DNA of 64,000 nucleotides from Mycobacterium sp. SMC-4 (GCF_025263265.1 NZ_CP079869.1:5270001-5334000), one strand, 5' to 3'. Counted from the stretch's first letter, positions 48,671-58,409 are shown. A program made the numbers and translations. The notes: a model not told the origin generated them from the sequence alone.

Positions 48671-51043
48671 TCAGTCGGAGTCGGATCGATATCTTTTGCG
48701 GTGCAGCGGTTCCCGACCCGGAGGTTGTTGTGGCGGCGGGAGCAACGCCACTCGCGGGCGCACCGGCACCCGGGTGGGTTGCTCGGTGCTCAGTTCGAGC
48801 GGCTCACCGGCGTGGCGGATCCGCAGTCGGGACCGGGGACCGTCGCGCAAGGTGTAGGTGACGCACTCGTGATCGGCATCGACGGTGACCCGGAACTCGC
48901 GCCACAGCAGTCGAAACCGTAGCCGTGACATTCCCGAGGGCAGGTGTGGATCCAATGCCAGGACGCCGTCGTCGTCGCGCAGCCCGCCGAAACCTGCCAC
49001 CAGCGCTGTCCAACTGCCGGCCAGCGACGCCAGATGCAGACCGTCGGCGGTGTTGCGGTGCAGGTCGCGCAGATCGATCAGGGCTGCCTCGTAGGCATAG
49101 TCGTGGGCCAGCTCCAGGTGACCCACGTCGGCGCACATCACCGCCTGGGTGCATGCCGACAGTGACGAGTCCCGGGTGGTCCGGCGCTCGTAGTAGTCGA
49201 CGTTGCGCGCCTTCTGTTCTGCCGTGAACGCGTGGCTTTGCAGCTGCATTGCCAGCACCAGATCGGCCTGTTTGATCACCTGGGCCGGATAGAGCCGGAC
49301 ATAGGGCTCGTGCAGCAGCAACGGATACTCGGTATTGGCGTCGAAGTCCCACTCGCGCAACGTGGTGAAGCCCTCGCACTGCGGATGTACGCCGAGTTCT
49401 TCGTCGTAGGGGATGTGCACCGCGTCTGCGGTGTCGCACCACATCGCGGTCTCCTCGTTGTCCACGCCCAGCTCCGCGGCTGCGTCGGGGTTGCGTCGGC
49501 ACGCCTGCGCGGCCGCTCTCAGGTTGGCCGCGGCCATCAGGTTGGTGAAGACGTTGTCGCGCACCACCGCCGTGTACTCGTCGGGGCCGGTGACCCCGTC
49601 GATGCGCCAGCGGCCTTGTCGATCCCGATGGCCCAGCGACTGCCACATCCGCGCCGTGTTCACCAGGACTGCCAGCCCGCACTCGGCCTCCAGCGTTTCG
49701 TCACCGGTGACCACCCGGTAACGCTCGAACGCCATCGCAATGTCGGCGTTGACATGAAACCCGGCGGTGCCGGCGGGCCAGTACGCCGAACACTCCTGAC
49801 CGCGGATCGTCCGCCACGGGAAGCAGGCCCCGTCGAGGTCGAGTTCCTCGGCGCGCGCCTTGGCCAGCTCCAGGGTCGAGGCCCGCCAACGCAGTGCGTC
49901 AGCGGCGGCCCGCGGGGCGGTGTAGGTCAGCACCGGCAACACGAATCCTTCGGTGTCCCAGAATGCATGCCCGTCATAGCCGGTGCCGGTCAATCCCTTA
50001 CCGGCGATGGCCCGGCGTTCGGCACGCGCACTGGCCTGCATCACGTGGAAGAGTCCGAATCGCACCGCCTGCTGGCAGTCGGCGTCACCCTCGACTTCGA
50101 CGTCGGCACAATCCCAGAAGTCGTCGAGGTAGCGGCGCTGCTCGTCGAGCAGTCCTTGCCAGCCGGTGTAGCGGGCGCTGGCGATCGCCGCGGCGGCCTG
50201 GTCGCGCAGGGCGGGACGAGACCGTCGGCTCGACCACCCGTAGGCCAGGTACTTCACCACGCGCAACCGCTCACCCGGATTGAGCCCGCACACCACCGTG
50301 GTGCGCGCCCAATCCTGCCCGGCGTCTCCGCTGAGGTCGAGCCGGCCCGGCGCTTGCACGACGTGGTCCATCGCGGCAGCCATCATCAGACCCGACGACC
50401 GGGTGCGGTGGACCAGCAGTGCGCCGTTGTCACTGACCTCGTGTTGCACCGCCTCCAGCGGGTTGATCAGCACTGCCGCCACCCGGGGGTCATCCGAGGG
50501 CGATGGCTGGTCCTCGTTGGCGACCAGCTCGGACTGCAGCGTGATCCGCACGTGCTCTCCGACCGCTTCGACCTCGTACTCGATGGCCGCCAGACCACGC
50601 TGGGCCAATGACACCATGCGCACCGACGTCAGCCGAATGTTCTTGCCGGCCGGAGAAATCCACTCCGCTGTGCGACGGAGCACACCGGCGCGCATGTCGA
50701 GGGTGCGCTCATGGGAGACCAAACGGCCGTATCGGGTGTCGAACGGTTCGTCGTCGACCAGCAGCCGGATGATCTTGCCGTTGGTGACGTTGACGATCGA
50801 CTGCCCGTCCTCGGGGTAGCCGAAGCCCGCTTCGGCGTAGGGCAACGGGCGGATCTCGTACAGACCGTTGAGGTAGGTGCCCGGCAGTCCGTAGGGCTCG
50901 CCCTCATCGAGGTTCCCGCGTAAACCGATGTGGCCGTTGGACAAGGCGAACAACGACTCGGTCTGCGGCAGCAGGTGGTGGTGCAGCTCGGTCTCGCGCA
51001 CCTGCCACGGCTCGACGGGGAACGCCTCATCGTTGATCATCAC
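48671..51043 (-). CDS. Glycoside hydrolase family 65 (maltose/trehalose phosphorylase type)
   Basis: 790 residues. GH65 enzymes phosphorolyse alpha-glucosidic disaccharides such as maltose, trehalose or kojibiose to beta-glucose-1-phosphate. The N-terminal domain begins [25 protein letters not shown], and the barrel holds [16 protein letters not shown], and [12 protein letters not shown] with the acid Glu. The late [20 protein letters not shown] is the phosphate-binding area. The C-terminal tail ([12 protein letters not shown]...) is longer than usual. It corresponds to Rv3401. Its ATG overlaps the HAD stop, so beta-glucose-1-phosphate made here could be converted by that enzyme. Confidence 0.9.
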   Translation of the reverse strand: MMINDEAFPVEPWQVRETELHHHLLPQTESLFALSNGHIGLRGNLDEGEPYGLPGTYLNGLYEIRPLPYAEAGFGYPEDGQSIVNVTNGKIIRLLVDDEPFDTRYGRLVSHERTLDMRAGVLRRTAEWISPAGKNIRLTSVRMVSLAQRGLAAIEYEVEAVGEHVRITLQSELVANEDQPSPSDDPRVAAVLINPLEAVQHEVSDNGALLVHRTRSSGLMMAAAMDHVVQAPGRLDLSGDAGQDWARTTVVCGLNPGERLRVVKYLAYGWSSRRSRPALRDQAAAAIASARYTGWQGLLDEQRRYLDDFWDCADVEVEGDADCQQAVRFGLFHVMQASARAERRAIAGKGLTGTGYDGHAFWDTEGFVLPVLTYTAPRAAADALRWRASTLELAKARAEELDLDGACFPWRTIRGQECSAYWPAGTAGFHVNADIAMAFERYRVVTGDETLEAECGLAVLVNTARMWQSLGHRDRQGRWRIDGVTGPDEYTAVVRDNVFTNLMAAANLRAAAQACRRNPDAAAELGVDNEETAMWCDTADAVHIPYDEELGVHPQCEGFTTLREWDFDANTEYPLLLHEPYVRLYPAQVIKQADLVLAMQLQSHAFTAEQKARNVDYYERRTTRDSSLSACTQAVMCADVGHLELAHDYAYEAALIDLRDLHRNTADGLHLASLAGSWTALVAGFGGLRDDDGVLALDPHLPSGMSRLRFRLLWREFRVTVDADHECVTYTLRDGPRSRLRIRHAGEPLELSTEQPTRVPVRPRVALLPPPQQPPGREPLHRKRYRSDSD

Positions 51044-51744
51044 GGCGCCAGCAGCTCCCCCAGATCGGTCACGATGATGTCGGCCCCGTTGTCGCGCAGG
51101 GCATCCGGCTGCCCCACCCGGTCGACGCCGACAACCACACCGAACCCTCCGGCGCGACCGGCAGCGACCCCGGCGATGGCATCCTCGAAGACCGCGGCCT
51201 GCTCGGGCGCCACGCCGAGTAGCTGCGCGGCACGCAGGAAAGAATCCGGTTCCGGTTTGCCGGGCAACCCCTCTTCGCGCAGCGTGACACCGTCGACCCG
51301 GGCTTCGATGAAGGTGTCCAGACCGGTCAGCTCGAGAATGGCTGCGGTGTTGGCGCTCGAGGACACCACCGCTCGACGCAGGCCGGCATCCAGCGCGGCC
51401 TGCAGGTAACGCCGCGAACCGTCGAACACGGTGACGCCGGCCTCGCGCAAAGTCTGACCGAACTGCTCGTTCTTGCGATCGCCGAGCGCGACCACGGTCG
51501 CGTCGTCGGCGGCGATACCACGGCTTTCCAAGAACGACCGGACCCCGTCGAGGCGGGGCTTGCCGTCCACGTAGCGCTCGTAATCCTCACCTGCGTCGAA
51601 CGGCCTGAACCCAGATCCCGTCGTCGCGCGCAGATACTCGTCGAACATCGCTTTCCACGCTCGGCGATGCACGCTCGCGGTATCGGTGAGGACACCGTCG
51701 AGGTCGAACAGGCAAGCGCGTATTCGATCGGGCAAACCCAGCAT
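51040..51744 (-). CDS. HAD hydrolase, beta-phosphoglucomutase-like
   Basis: 234 residues. HAD motif I is [16 protein letters not shown] with nucleophile Asp14 and acid/base Asp16. The cap has [28 protein letters not shown] (positions about 45-72), the substrate loop of beta-phosphoglucomutase; motif II VVSSSAN, motif [14 protein letters not shown] and [12 protein letters not shown]. It turns beta-glucose-1-phosphate into glucose-6-phosphate. It is coupled to the GH65 gene (ATGA), like Rv3400-Rv3401. ATG after AAGAGAGGG. Confidence 0.9.
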   Translation of the reverse strand: MLGLPDRIRACLFDLDGVLTDTASVHRRAWKAMFDEYLRATTGSGFRPFDAGEDYERYVDGKPRLDGVRSFLESRGIAADDATVVALGDRKNEQFGQTLREAGVTVFDGSRRYLQAALDAGLRRAVVSSSANTAAILELTGLDTFIEARVDGVTLREEGLPGKPEPDSFLRAAQLLGVAPEQAAVFEDAIAGVAAGRAGGFGVVVGVDRVGQPDALRDNGADIIVTDLGELLAP

Positions 51745-51790
51745 CCCTCTCTTCTTACCCTGTCCGGCGGTTACCGACGCGGCTCGCGCG

Positions 51791-52663
51791 TCAACCGAGG
51801 CCGAACAGCGCCTGAAGCTGCGCGGTGCGCGACCAGATCAACACCGTGAACAGCACCAGAACCGCGGCCGTGGCCGCACCCTGCACGGCATTGCGTCGCC
51901 GCGGTGGTGCGTAGGCATAGGCGGCGGCCACCGCCGCACCGGTGATCAACCCGCCCAGGTGTCCCTGCCAGCTGATGTTCTGCGCGCTGACCAGCGGCAC
52001 GATGAAGGTGATGACCAGGTTGATGACGATGATCGCCATCACCCCGCGCACATCCATGTTCAATTTGCGGCCCACCACGAAGGTCGCACCGAACAACCCG
52101 AAGATGGCGCCGGAGGCGCCCGCGGTGGCCGAGTTCACCGACGACAGCAGGTACACCAGCACCGACCCGCCCAACGCGCTGAGCAGATACAGTGCGCCGA
52201 ACCGGAGCCGGCCGAGGGCCGCTTCCAACGGTGGGCCCACGATGAACAGCGCAAACATGTTGAACAGGATGTGGATCATCCCGTAGTGCAGAAAGGCTGA
52301 GGTCAGCAGCCGGTACAGGTCGCCGTCGGCCACCGCCGGGGACCACAGCACCAGGTCGCGCTCCAACGCCGAGGACGTGGACTGCAGGATGAACATCACC
52401 ACGTTGATCCCGATCAACGCGAAGGTCAGGACCGGGGTTGTGGAGGTGCGCTGGCGCCCGCCCAGCGCGGTCCGGATGACCGGGGCGTTGCGCGCCGCGG
52501 CCCCGACACACTCGGAGCACTGATGACCCACCGCGGCGCTGTGCATGCACTCGGGGCAGATGAACCGGTTGCAGCGGCTGCAGCGCACGTAGGTCGGCCG
52601 GTCGGTGTGCCGATAACACACTGGTGTCTGCGACGGCATCCCCGGCGGGTACGGATAGCTCAC
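51791..52663 (-). CDS. Rhomboid-family intramembrane serine protease (Rv0110-like)
   Basis: 290 residues. Cleaves membrane proteins inside the bilayer. Catalytic Ser184 is in GASGAIFG and His235 in [12 protein letters not shown]; Asn135 and His131 are in HILFNMF, as in active rhomboids. The N-terminal 55 residues are a Cys/His zinc finger of B-box type ([17 protein letters not shown]16, H19, C28, C31, C36, C39, C49, C52). Six hydrophobic segments. GTG start overlaps the stop of the VOC gene. M. tuberculosis Rv0110 is similar. Confidence 0.92.
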   Translation of the reverse strand: MSYPYPPGMPSQTPVCYRHTDRPTYVRCSRCNRFICPECMHSAAVGHQCSECVGAAARNAPVIRTALGGRQRTSTTPVLTFALIGINVVMFILQSTSSALERDLVLWSPAVADGDLYRLLTSAFLHYGMIHILFNMFALFIVGPPLEAALGRLRFGALYLLSALGGSVLVYLLSSVNSATAGASGAIFGLFGATFVVGRKLNMDVRGVMAIIVINLVITFIVPLVSAQNISWQGHLGGLITGAAVAAAYAYAPPRRRNAVQGAATAAVLVLFTVLIWSRTAQLQALFGLG

Positions 52664-53067
52664 AGGGTGCCGAACAGTTCGATGTGGTTACCGTCCGGGT
52701 CGGCGACGAACATGAAGCCCATGCCGGGTACCGGCGCGAACTCGGTCACCGGCTCGACGATCGGGTAACCCGATGCCGCGAATGCCTCCGCCACGGCACC
52801 CAGCCCGTTGACGCCGATCGTGAAATACCGAAGCCCCGCCTGCGCGCGACCGCCCCCCGGCGCAGCGGGCGCCGACGGTGCCACGGTGTAGGTGACCAGC
52901 TTGAGCACGCTGTTGCCCAGCGAGTACCGCCGCTGCGAGCCCCCGTCGAACTCGATGTCGCCCTGCGGCTCGAGTTCGAGGAAACCCTCGTAGAAGGCCA
53001 CCATCGCGTCGAGATTGGTGGTGACCAGCCCCACCTCGATGCCGGGCATCAGCAGATCAAGCTTCAC
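52660..53067 (-). CDS. VOC/glyoxalase-like protein, coupled to rhomboid
   Basis: 135 residues from GTG 53067; a GTG nine bases earlier (53076) is also open. The vicinal-oxygen-chelate fold shows GIEVGLVTTNLDAMVAFYEGFLEL and, at the end, MGFMFVADPDGNHIELFG, whose Glu and His fit metal binding. Such proteins are lyases, dioxygenases or resistance proteins. The start at 53067 is preferred because TAGCGT ends 7 bases before it. Its stop overlaps the rhomboid start (GTGA). Confidence 0.8.
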   Translation of the reverse strand: MKLDLLMPGIEVGLVTTNLDAMVAFYEGFLELEPQGDIEFDGGSQRRYSLGNSVLKLVTYTVAPSAPAAPGGGRAQAGLRYFTIGVNGLGAVAEAFAASGYPIVEPVTEFAPVPGMGFMFVADPDGNHIELFGTL

Positions 53068-53074
53068 GGACTCC

Positions 53075-53080
53075 ACGCTA
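53075..53080 (-). promoter_or_regulatory. -10 box for leaderless VOC-rhomboid mRNA
   Basis: TAGCGT on the leftward strand followed by 7 bases and GTG 53067. Confidence 0.4.
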
Positions 53081-53393
53081 GCGCTCCCGGCTCACCGCGT
53101 CGCCGCCGGTCACAGCGCATGCCCGCGGATAACGATTCGGAAACGACCCAGATCACGATCATCTAAGGGTCCCCGCCGAATCGTGAGAAGTCTCAGACCC
53201 CGCTTGCCGAATTTCGCCGTCGGCGAATCATTTCGGCGCTCTTTGAGGCGAACATCACGCGGTGAAGATGTAACACCGCCGCCACGCCGAAAGTGCGTCG
53301 CGGCGGCGGAGTTTGGCCCCGTTCGATCCGGGCTACCTTGGATGACGGGCGGGGACGCAGTATCCGAATTCACGATCAGAAGGACCAATTCAG
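53081..53393. other. Gene-free stretch upstream of heme-binding protein
   Basis: About 310 bases with no convincing gene. A stem CCGCCGCC (53276-53283) with GGCGGCGG (53302-53309) stands about 85 bases before the start of the heme-binding protein gene. A TACCTT at 53334-53339 may be its -10 box and AGAAGGA near 53381 is its ribosome site, giving a 5' leader of about 48 bases. No known iron box was recognised with certainty. Confidence 0.5.
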
Positions 53394-53807
53394 ATGAACT
53401 CCAATGGTTTCACCGTGCCGAATTCCCGGCGCATGCTGGCCGGCGTCGGGGCGGCTTGTCTGTTCGGCGGTCTGGCCGCCGCCACCGTCGCAGCTCCTGC
53501 CGCCGTGGCACAGCCGGCTCCGCAGTGCAGTGCCAGTGCGGTCGCCGACACCGTGAGCAATGTGACCGGGGCGGCACGCGGATATCTCGAGGCCAATCCC
53601 GGCGCAAACCAGGCGGTCAGCGCCGCGATGACGCAGCCGCGTCCGGAGGCCGAGGCCAACCTGCGTGGCTACTTCACCGCCAATCCGTCGCAGTACTACG
53701 ACCTGCGCGGCATTCTGGCACCGCTCGGCGATACCCAGCGCGCCTGCAACATCGCGGTGCTGCCGAGCGACCTGCAGTCGGCCTACGACACCTTCATGGC
53801 CGGCTGA
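53394..53807 (+). CDS. Secreted heme-binding (hemophore-like) protein
   Basis: 137 residues. Signal peptide MLAGVGAACLFGGLAAATVAAPAAVAQP preceded by a Tat-like RR. The mature part is an all-helical MHB domain: QCSASAVADTVSNVTGAARGYL, a central NPGANQAVSAAM, then YFTANPSQYYDLRGI and RACNIAVLPSDL. Two Cys (in PQCS and RACN) form the usual disulfide, as in M. tuberculosis Rv0203. It probably binds heme outside the cell for uptake. AGAAGGA ribosome site. A strong hairpin follows the gene. Confidence 0.85.
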   Translation: MNSNGFTVPNSRRMLAGVGAACLFGGLAAATVAAPAAVAQPAPQCSASAVADTVSNVTGAARGYLEANPGANQAVSAAMTQPRPEAEANLRGYFTANPSQYYDLRGILAPLGDTQRACNIAVLPSDLQSAYDTFMAG

Positions 53808-53821
53808 GCGAGTTGCACCGA

Positions 53822-53853
53822 CTGCGGCGGCGGGTGCCCACCCGCCGCCGCAG
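53822..53853 (+). terminator. 15-bp perfect hairpin after heme-binding gene
   Basis: CTGCGGCGGCGGGTG (53822-53836) pairs perfectly with CACCCGCCGCCGCAG (53839-53853) with a 2-base (effectively 4-base) loop. It lies 15 bases after the stop. There is no T tract. Likely terminator, and it also lies directly before the promoter of the next gene. Confidence 0.65.
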
Positions 53854-53857
53854 CACT

Positions 53858-53863
53858 TAGACT
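53858..53863 (+). promoter_or_regulatory. -10 box for exported-protein gene
   Basis: TAGACT, then 8 bases, then the ATG at 53872; transcript would be leaderless or nearly so. Confidence 0.4.
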
Positions 53864-53871
53864 GACTTCCT

Positions 53872-54300
53872 ATGAAGCCCACACAAGCGGCCGCGTCTGC
53901 CGCGGCGGTGCTGGCGGGCTTGTGTGTGCTGGCTCCGTCGGCACAGGCACAGCCTGATCCCACCGAACCCGCACCATCGCCGAAAACCACGATCGACGCC
54001 AACGGCACCTACGCCGTGGGCACCCAGATCGTCCCTGGGTTCTATCAGTCCGCAGGCCCGGTCGACGACGGTGCCTGCTACTGGAAGCGGACCTCGGGCG
54101 GCCAGATGGTCGACAACGCGTTGACCAAGAAATCCGCGATCGTGCACGTCCAGGCCACCGACACCGCGTTCACCACCAGCGACTGCCAGACCTGGCAGCT
54201 GACCAACACCCCGCCGCCGCCCCAACCCGGACCCGGTGAACTGCTCGGACAGCTGACCCAGGTGATCGGCAGCGGCATGTTCAACGGCGGCCCGCGCTGA
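53872..54300 (+). CDS. Exported protein, beta-rich, unknown function
   Basis: 142 residues. Signal peptide with AAAVLAGLCVLAPSAQAQ. The mature part has TIDANGTYAVGTQIVPGFYQSAGPVDDGACYWKR (about 40-74), a motif of small secreted actinobacterial proteins, with two Cys (GACYW and SDCQT) likely bonded. The C-terminus is Pro-rich with a short helix (GELLGQLTQVIGSG). Function unknown. It lies between a heme-binding protein and a serine hydrolase. Confidence 0.75.
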   Translation: MKPTQAAASAAAVLAGLCVLAPSAQAQPDPTEPAPSPKTTIDANGTYAVGTQIVPGFYQSAGPVDDGACYWKRTSGGQMVDNALTKKSAIVHVQATDTAFTTSDCQTWQLTNTPPPPQPGPGELLGQLTQVIGSGMFNGGPR

Positions 54301-54386
54301 CCGACGGCAGAATCAGCGTCGCCCGCGACCTCGACTCGGTCACCTCGATCGGTACCGAGGAGTCCGGCGATATCGACCCGGCCGCG

Positions 54387-55538
54387 GTGGAACGGATCTG
54401 GGCCGCCGCCCGGTACTGGTACGCCGCCGGCATGCAACCGGCCATCCAAGTCTGCCTGCGCCGCGACGGACGGGTGATCCTCAATCGGGCCATCGGCCAC
54501 GGCTGGGGCAACGGCCCCGCCGACCCACCGGACACACCGCGGATTCCGGTGAGCACCGAGACGCCGTTCTGCGTGTACTCGGCGGCCAAGGCCATCACCA
54601 CCACCGTCGCGCACATGCTCGTCGAACGCGGACACTTCTCGCTGGACGACCGGGTGTGCCAGTACCTACCCGACTACACCAGCCACGGCAAGGACCGAAC
54701 CACGGTCCGCCACGTGATGACCCACAGTGCGGGGGTACCGTTCGCCACCGGTCCCCGCCCCGACCTCAAACGCATGGACGACAGCGCCTACACGCGCGAG
54801 ATGCTGGGTCGGCTCAGACCGGTATACCCGCCGGGCTTGATGCACATGTACCACGGCGTGACCTGGGGTCCGTTGATGCGCGAAATCATTTCCGCGGCAA
54901 CAGGTCGCAGTATTCGCGATATTCTGCGCGACGAGATCCTGGCACCACTGGGTTTCCGGTGGACCAATTACGGCGTGGCGGCCGAGGATGTTGCTGCAGT
55001 GGCACCCAGCCACGTCACCGGCAAGCCGCTGCCCGCTCCGATCGCCAAGGCGTTCAAAGCCGCGGTGGGCGGCACGATGGCCCAGATCATCCCGTTCTCC
55101 AACACGCGGGAGTTCCTCACCGGCGTCATCCCGTCGTCGAACACTGTCTCCAATGCCTACGAGCTGTCCCGCTTCGCCGAAATACTCTGCCGTGGAGGAG
55201 AACTCGACGGTGTTCAGGTGCTGTCCGAACGGACGCTGCGCGCGGCGAGCAGCGAGTGCCGCCGGTTACGCCCCGACCTCGCCACCGGTCTGATGCCGAT
55301 GCGCTGGGGTACCGGTTACATGCTGGGTTCGGCGCGGTTCGGGCCGTTCGGCCGGGACAACGCCGGCGCGTTCGGCCACACCGGCCTGACCGACATCGCG
55401 ATGTGGGCCGATCCCGCGCGGGCACTCTCGGTCGCGGTCGTCAGCAGCGGTAAGCCGGGTCGGCACAAAGAGGCCAACCGCTACCCGGCGCTGCTCGACC
55501 GCATCAACGCCGAGATCCCGAAAGTGCCTTCACGGTAG
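54387..55538 (+). CDS. Serine beta-lactamase/esterase-type hydrolase
   Basis: 383 residues from GTG 54387. Class C beta-lactamase/esterase fold: catalytic Ser in YSAAKAIT (SxxK), the second motif is YHGV in place of YxN, and the third, HTG, is in GAFGHTGLTDIAMW. The Y-H-G form is usual for esterases of this family, not for true penicillin-hydrolysing enzymes. Reading upstream in the same frame to 54297 gives plausible protein (LTDGRISVARDLDS) but no ATG, GTG or TTG, so the N-terminus may lie at a rarer codon. Substrate unknown, probably an acyl ester. Confidence 0.8.
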   Translation: MERIWAAARYWYAAGMQPAIQVCLRRDGRVILNRAIGHGWGNGPADPPDTPRIPVSTETPFCVYSAAKAITTTVAHMLVERGHFSLDDRVCQYLPDYTSHGKDRTTVRHVMTHSAGVPFATGPRPDLKRMDDSAYTREMLGRLRPVYPPGLMHMYHGVTWGPLMREIISAATGRSIRDILRDEILAPLGFRWTNYGVAAEDVAAVAPSHVTGKPLPAPIAKAFKAAVGGTMAQIIPFSNTREFLTGVIPSSNTVSNAYELSRFAEILCRGGELDGVQVLSERTLRAASSECRRLRPDLATGLMPMRWGTGYMLGSARFGPFGRDNAGAFGHTGLTDIAMWADPARALSVAVVSSGKPGRHKEANRYPALLDRINAEIPKVPSR

Positions 55539-55555
55539 TCTGCGAACGAAAACTA

Positions 55556-56692
55556 CTACGCTGAGCGCACTTTCGCGGTGGACGTGGAGTCGGCGCGCAC
55601 ACCGCGGTAGATGCCCCACCGCACGATCAGGCGCATCAGCACCGGATCGAAGGCCCACGCGGGGAAGCGGAAGGCCCGTCCGTTGGGCGCGAACACCTGT
55701 AGGCCATCAGGTTGGATGCCGACCACCGACCCCCACCGGCGCGCCGGTGCTCGATACGCCTTGAGTGGCTTGCCGGCCACTGCCGCGCGGATGTTGTGGG
55801 CGAGCAGCCCGTCAGCGCGGTTGCGCGCCGAGCTGCGCAGCGGATCGGTGGCCGCGACGTCGCCGATCGCGAACACCTCGGGATGGCCGGGCACCTGCAA
55901 CTGTGGGGTGACGCGGACGAAACCGTCGTCGTCGAGCAGCTCGGCCGGAAGCCACCCGGTGTTGGGCGTGACCCGGCCGATCGCCCACAGCACCGCGTCC
56001 GCCGTCGTCGGCGGCTGACCGGTACTCCACCGCACCTCACCACTGGTCAGTTCGTCGGCGGCGAACCCATCGTCGAGCTCGGCGCGATGGCCGGGGTGCA
56101 GCGCAACCCCCGCAGCGAGGAGTCTGCGCTCGATGCTGCGCCAGGTGCGCCGGTGGTGGTCGGGCAGCGCCCGCTCTCCGGGAAAGTACAGGTCGACCTG
56201 CTTGCCCGGCCAGGCTCCGGCGATCTGGACGGCGCTGCTGACCGCGGCTGCGCCGCCGCCGATCACACTCACCGACCGGGCGGCCGCGAGGCGCTCGTGT
56301 GCTGCCCGCAGCTCCGCGTCGATCTCGTCGGCGGACTGCAGGGCGGGCCGTCGCCAGAACCCGTTCGTGACGCCGGTCGCGATGACCAGCACGTCATAGG
56401 ACACGGTGGTCGAGGAACCGTCGGCGCGCGTGACGACGACGTGGCGATCGCTGAGATCGACACCGGCGAGCGTGCCGTGCACGGTTCGGACACGGTCCAG
56501 CGCGCGGAAGCGGGTGAACGGAATCCAATTGTGTGTGGCCCAGTGATCTGGCCGGGCCAACCGCCACCCCAGTTCCTGGCCGCTGACCAGGCCCGGCTTG
56601 CTGGAGATGCCGACGACGTCGGCGTGGCGGGCCAGTTTGATCGCGGTCAACACCCCGGTGTCGCCGAGCCCTGCGATCACGACGCGGGTCAT
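55556..56692 (-). CDS. FAD/NAD(P)-dependent oxidoreductase (NDH2/FSP1-like)
   Basis: 378 residues. Two dinucleotide sites: VVIAGLGDTGVLTAIKL for FAD and SVIGGGAAAVSSAVQIA for NAD(P)H; FAIGDVAATDPLRSS is the C-terminal FAD motif. Type II NADH dehydrogenase/AIF-like fold, without redox Cys pair. The start overlaps the stop of the DUF1295 gene (ATGA), which makes an operon with a membrane reductase-like protein, a sign that the two act in one redox pathway. ATG at 56692; upstream in-frame extension rejected. Confidence 0.82.
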   Translation of the reverse strand: MTRVVIAGLGDTGVLTAIKLARHADVVGISSKPGLVSGQELGWRLARPDHWATHNWIPFTRFRALDRVRTVHGTLAGVDLSDRHVVVTRADGSSTTVSYDVLVIATGVTNGFWRRPALQSADEIDAELRAAHERLAAARSVSVIGGGAAAVSSAVQIAGAWPGKQVDLYFPGERALPDHHRRTWRSIERRLLAAGVALHPGHRAELDDGFAADELTSGEVRWSTGQPPTTADAVLWAIGRVTPNTGWLPAELLDDDGFVRVTPQLQVPGHPEVFAIGDVAATDPLRSSARNRADGLLAHNIRAAVAGKPLKAYRAPARRWGSVVGIQPDGLQVFAPNGRAFRFPAWAFDPVLMRLIVRWGIYRGVRADSTSTAKVRSA

Positions 56693-57585
56693 GCGCTGAC
56701 CCTGGCCGGCGGGCGCGGAACGAACCGCGACACCCGGTCGATGACGGTCTGATACCCGGGCCGGCGAGCCAGGCTGCGGGATTCCATCATCGGGATGCTG
56801 GCACCGAGGAACATCGCCAGCATTGCCAACGCCCCGGCGAACAGCCACCAGGCGTTGCCGGGCGACGCGGCGACACCGAACAGCGCAAGCGCGAGCCAGA
56901 ACCCGAACTCGCCGAAGTAGTTGGGATGCCGCGACCACGACCACAGACCACGGTCCATCACCTCGCCGGGCCGGCGGTCACGGACGAACCGATGCATCTG
57001 CACATCGGCGACCGACTCCAGCGCCACCGCCGACATTCCGATGACAAACGCGACCACCGCCAGCCATGCCAGGCCGGCACCCGGGGTGGTCAGCGCGACG
57101 TAGACCGGCACCATGCCGAGGAACACCTGCAGGGTCGGGATCAGGTGGATGGCAACCAGATCCGCCGCGAACTCCCAACGGCCCGCCCGTTGCCTGAACA
57201 TCGGGTAACGCCAATCCTCGTGGTGCAGCCCGGGGAACGCGTACACCCAATTGCCGGTCAACCGCACCGCCCACACCACCACCAGCGCCGCGACCAGCCA
57301 GGTCCGCAACGGATCGGCTGCAGCCTCGCTCTGGCTCCACCAGTAGAACAGCAACAGCGGCGGTACCACGCTCCAGTAGGCGTCATAGAAGCTGGAATTG
57401 CGGTAGGCCCGGCTGAACCCGAAGATCACCAAAGTCGCCAGGATGTCGGCGATCAACGTATCCAGCCACAGCTGGTCGGTGCTCGGACCCCACAGCAGCC
57501 ACCCGCCGGCCACCGCGATGGCCACCACATAGGCCAGCGCCACCACCGTCAACGACCGGGCCCTGGTCCTCGTCTGCTGCTGCAC
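56689..57585 (-). CDS. DUF1295 membrane protein, steroid-reductase-like
   Basis: 298 residues, seven or more hydrophobic segments, GTG start. The C-terminal signature is GLWSWSRHPNYFGEFGFWLALALFG (about 220-244), the NADPH-binding motif of the 3-oxo-5-alpha-steroid 4-dehydrogenase/isoprenylcysteine methyltransferase superfamily. These proteins reduce double bonds of sterol-like lipids. Coupled to the FAD oxidoreductase gene. Substrate unknown. Confidence 0.85.
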   Translation of the reverse strand: MQQQTRTRARSLTVVALAYVVAIAVAGGWLLWGPSTDQLWLDTLIADILATLVIFGFSRAYRNSSFYDAYWSVVPPLLLFYWWSQSEAAADPLRTWLVAALVVVWAVRLTGNWVYAFPGLHHEDWRYPMFRQRAGRWEFAADLVAIHLIPTLQVFLGMVPVYVALTTPGAGLAWLAVVAFVIGMSAVALESVADVQMHRFVRDRRPGEVMDRGLWSWSRHPNYFGEFGFWLALALFGVAASPGNAWWLFAGALAMLAMFLGASIPMMESRSLARRPGYQTVIDRVSRFVPRPPARVSA

Positions 57586-57604
57586 GGATTCGATCCTGCC
57601 CTGT

Positions 57605-58387
57605 CTAACCCAGCCGGACGCGGAAGGTCGTCGGCCAGTACTTGCCGGTCACCAGGAACTCGGCGCCGCCGACGTGGGCGATTCCGTTGAGCACCTGAGC
57701 GTCGTTCGGGATGCCGCGCTCCCACAGTCCGGACGCGTCGACGACGAGGTCCACCGATGCCGATGCGAGGTCGATACGCACGATGGTGTCGGTCGGCCAC
57801 ACATTGGCCCATACGTGCGCGCCGACGCACTCGAGCTCGTTGAGTCCGGTGATCGGCCGGCCGTCGTGGGTGATGTCGATCGCGCCGGTCTCGGAGAGGT
57901 CGTCCAGGTCGTGGAAGTGCAGCCGGCTGGTGCCATCGCTGCGGATCACCCGGTCCCCGTCGTAGCACAGACCCCAACCCTCCCCGGCCAGGGCCACCTC
58001 CCGCAGCGGGCTCAGCGTAGCCCGGTCCCACTCGACGGCGACGCCGTCTTGGTAGGTCAGCTGCCAGATCCGGTCGCCGACGACGGTGATCCCCTCGGCG
58101 AAGTAGTCGCCCGGCACGTCGACCGCGCGCCGCAGCGCTCCGGTCTGCGGGTCGAGTTCGCGGAGCTGGGAAGCACCCGCCAGGCCGGTCCCCTCGTAGA
58201 GCACCGAGCCGTCGATCTCCAAACCCTGGGTGAACGCCGTCGGATCGTGCGGCATCTCGCCCAGCACCACCGGCTCGACCACCGGCGCCGAAGGCACGGC
58301 CTGGGCCTGCGGCACCGCCGCGGCGACGAGCGCGGCGATCGGCACCAGCGCGGCCCACATCCGCCACTTCTTCCCATCGCGGGTCAT
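57605..58387 (-). CDS. Exported glutaminyl-peptide cyclotransferase
   Basis: 260 residues. Signal peptide (ALVPIAALVAAAVPQAQAVPS). The mature protein is the beta-propeller cyclase of bacterial/plant type: MPHDPTAFTQGLEIDGSVLYEGTGLAGASQLRELD (about 46-80), then ITVVGDRIWQLTYQDG and FHDLDDLSETGAIDITHDGRPITGLNELECV; the conserved Glu in NELE and Trp in ANVWPTD are typical. It makes N-terminal pyroglutamate on secreted proteins. ATG start. Divergent from the alcohol dehydrogenase. Confidence 0.88.
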   Translation of the reverse strand: MTRDGKKWRMWAALVPIAALVAAAVPQAQAVPSAPVVEPVVLGEMPHDPTAFTQGLEIDGSVLYEGTGLAGASQLRELDPQTGALRRAVDVPGDYFAEGITVVGDRIWQLTYQDGVAVEWDRATLSPLREVALAGEGWGLCYDGDRVIRSDGTSRLHFHDLDDLSETGAIDITHDGRPITGLNELECVGAHVWANVWPTDTIVRIDLASASVDLVVDASGLWERGIPNDAQVLNGIAHVGGAEFLVTGKYWPTTFRVRLG

Positions 58388-58397
58388 ACCGTTGTTC

Positions 58398-58403
58398 TAC
58401 CGT
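58398..58403 (+). promoter_or_regulatory. -10 box before adh micro-ORF
   Basis: TACCGT followed by 6 bases and an ATG at 58410 that opens a 3-codon frame ending on the alcohol dehydrogenase start. Confidence 0.4.
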
Positions 58404-58409
58404 GCGACG

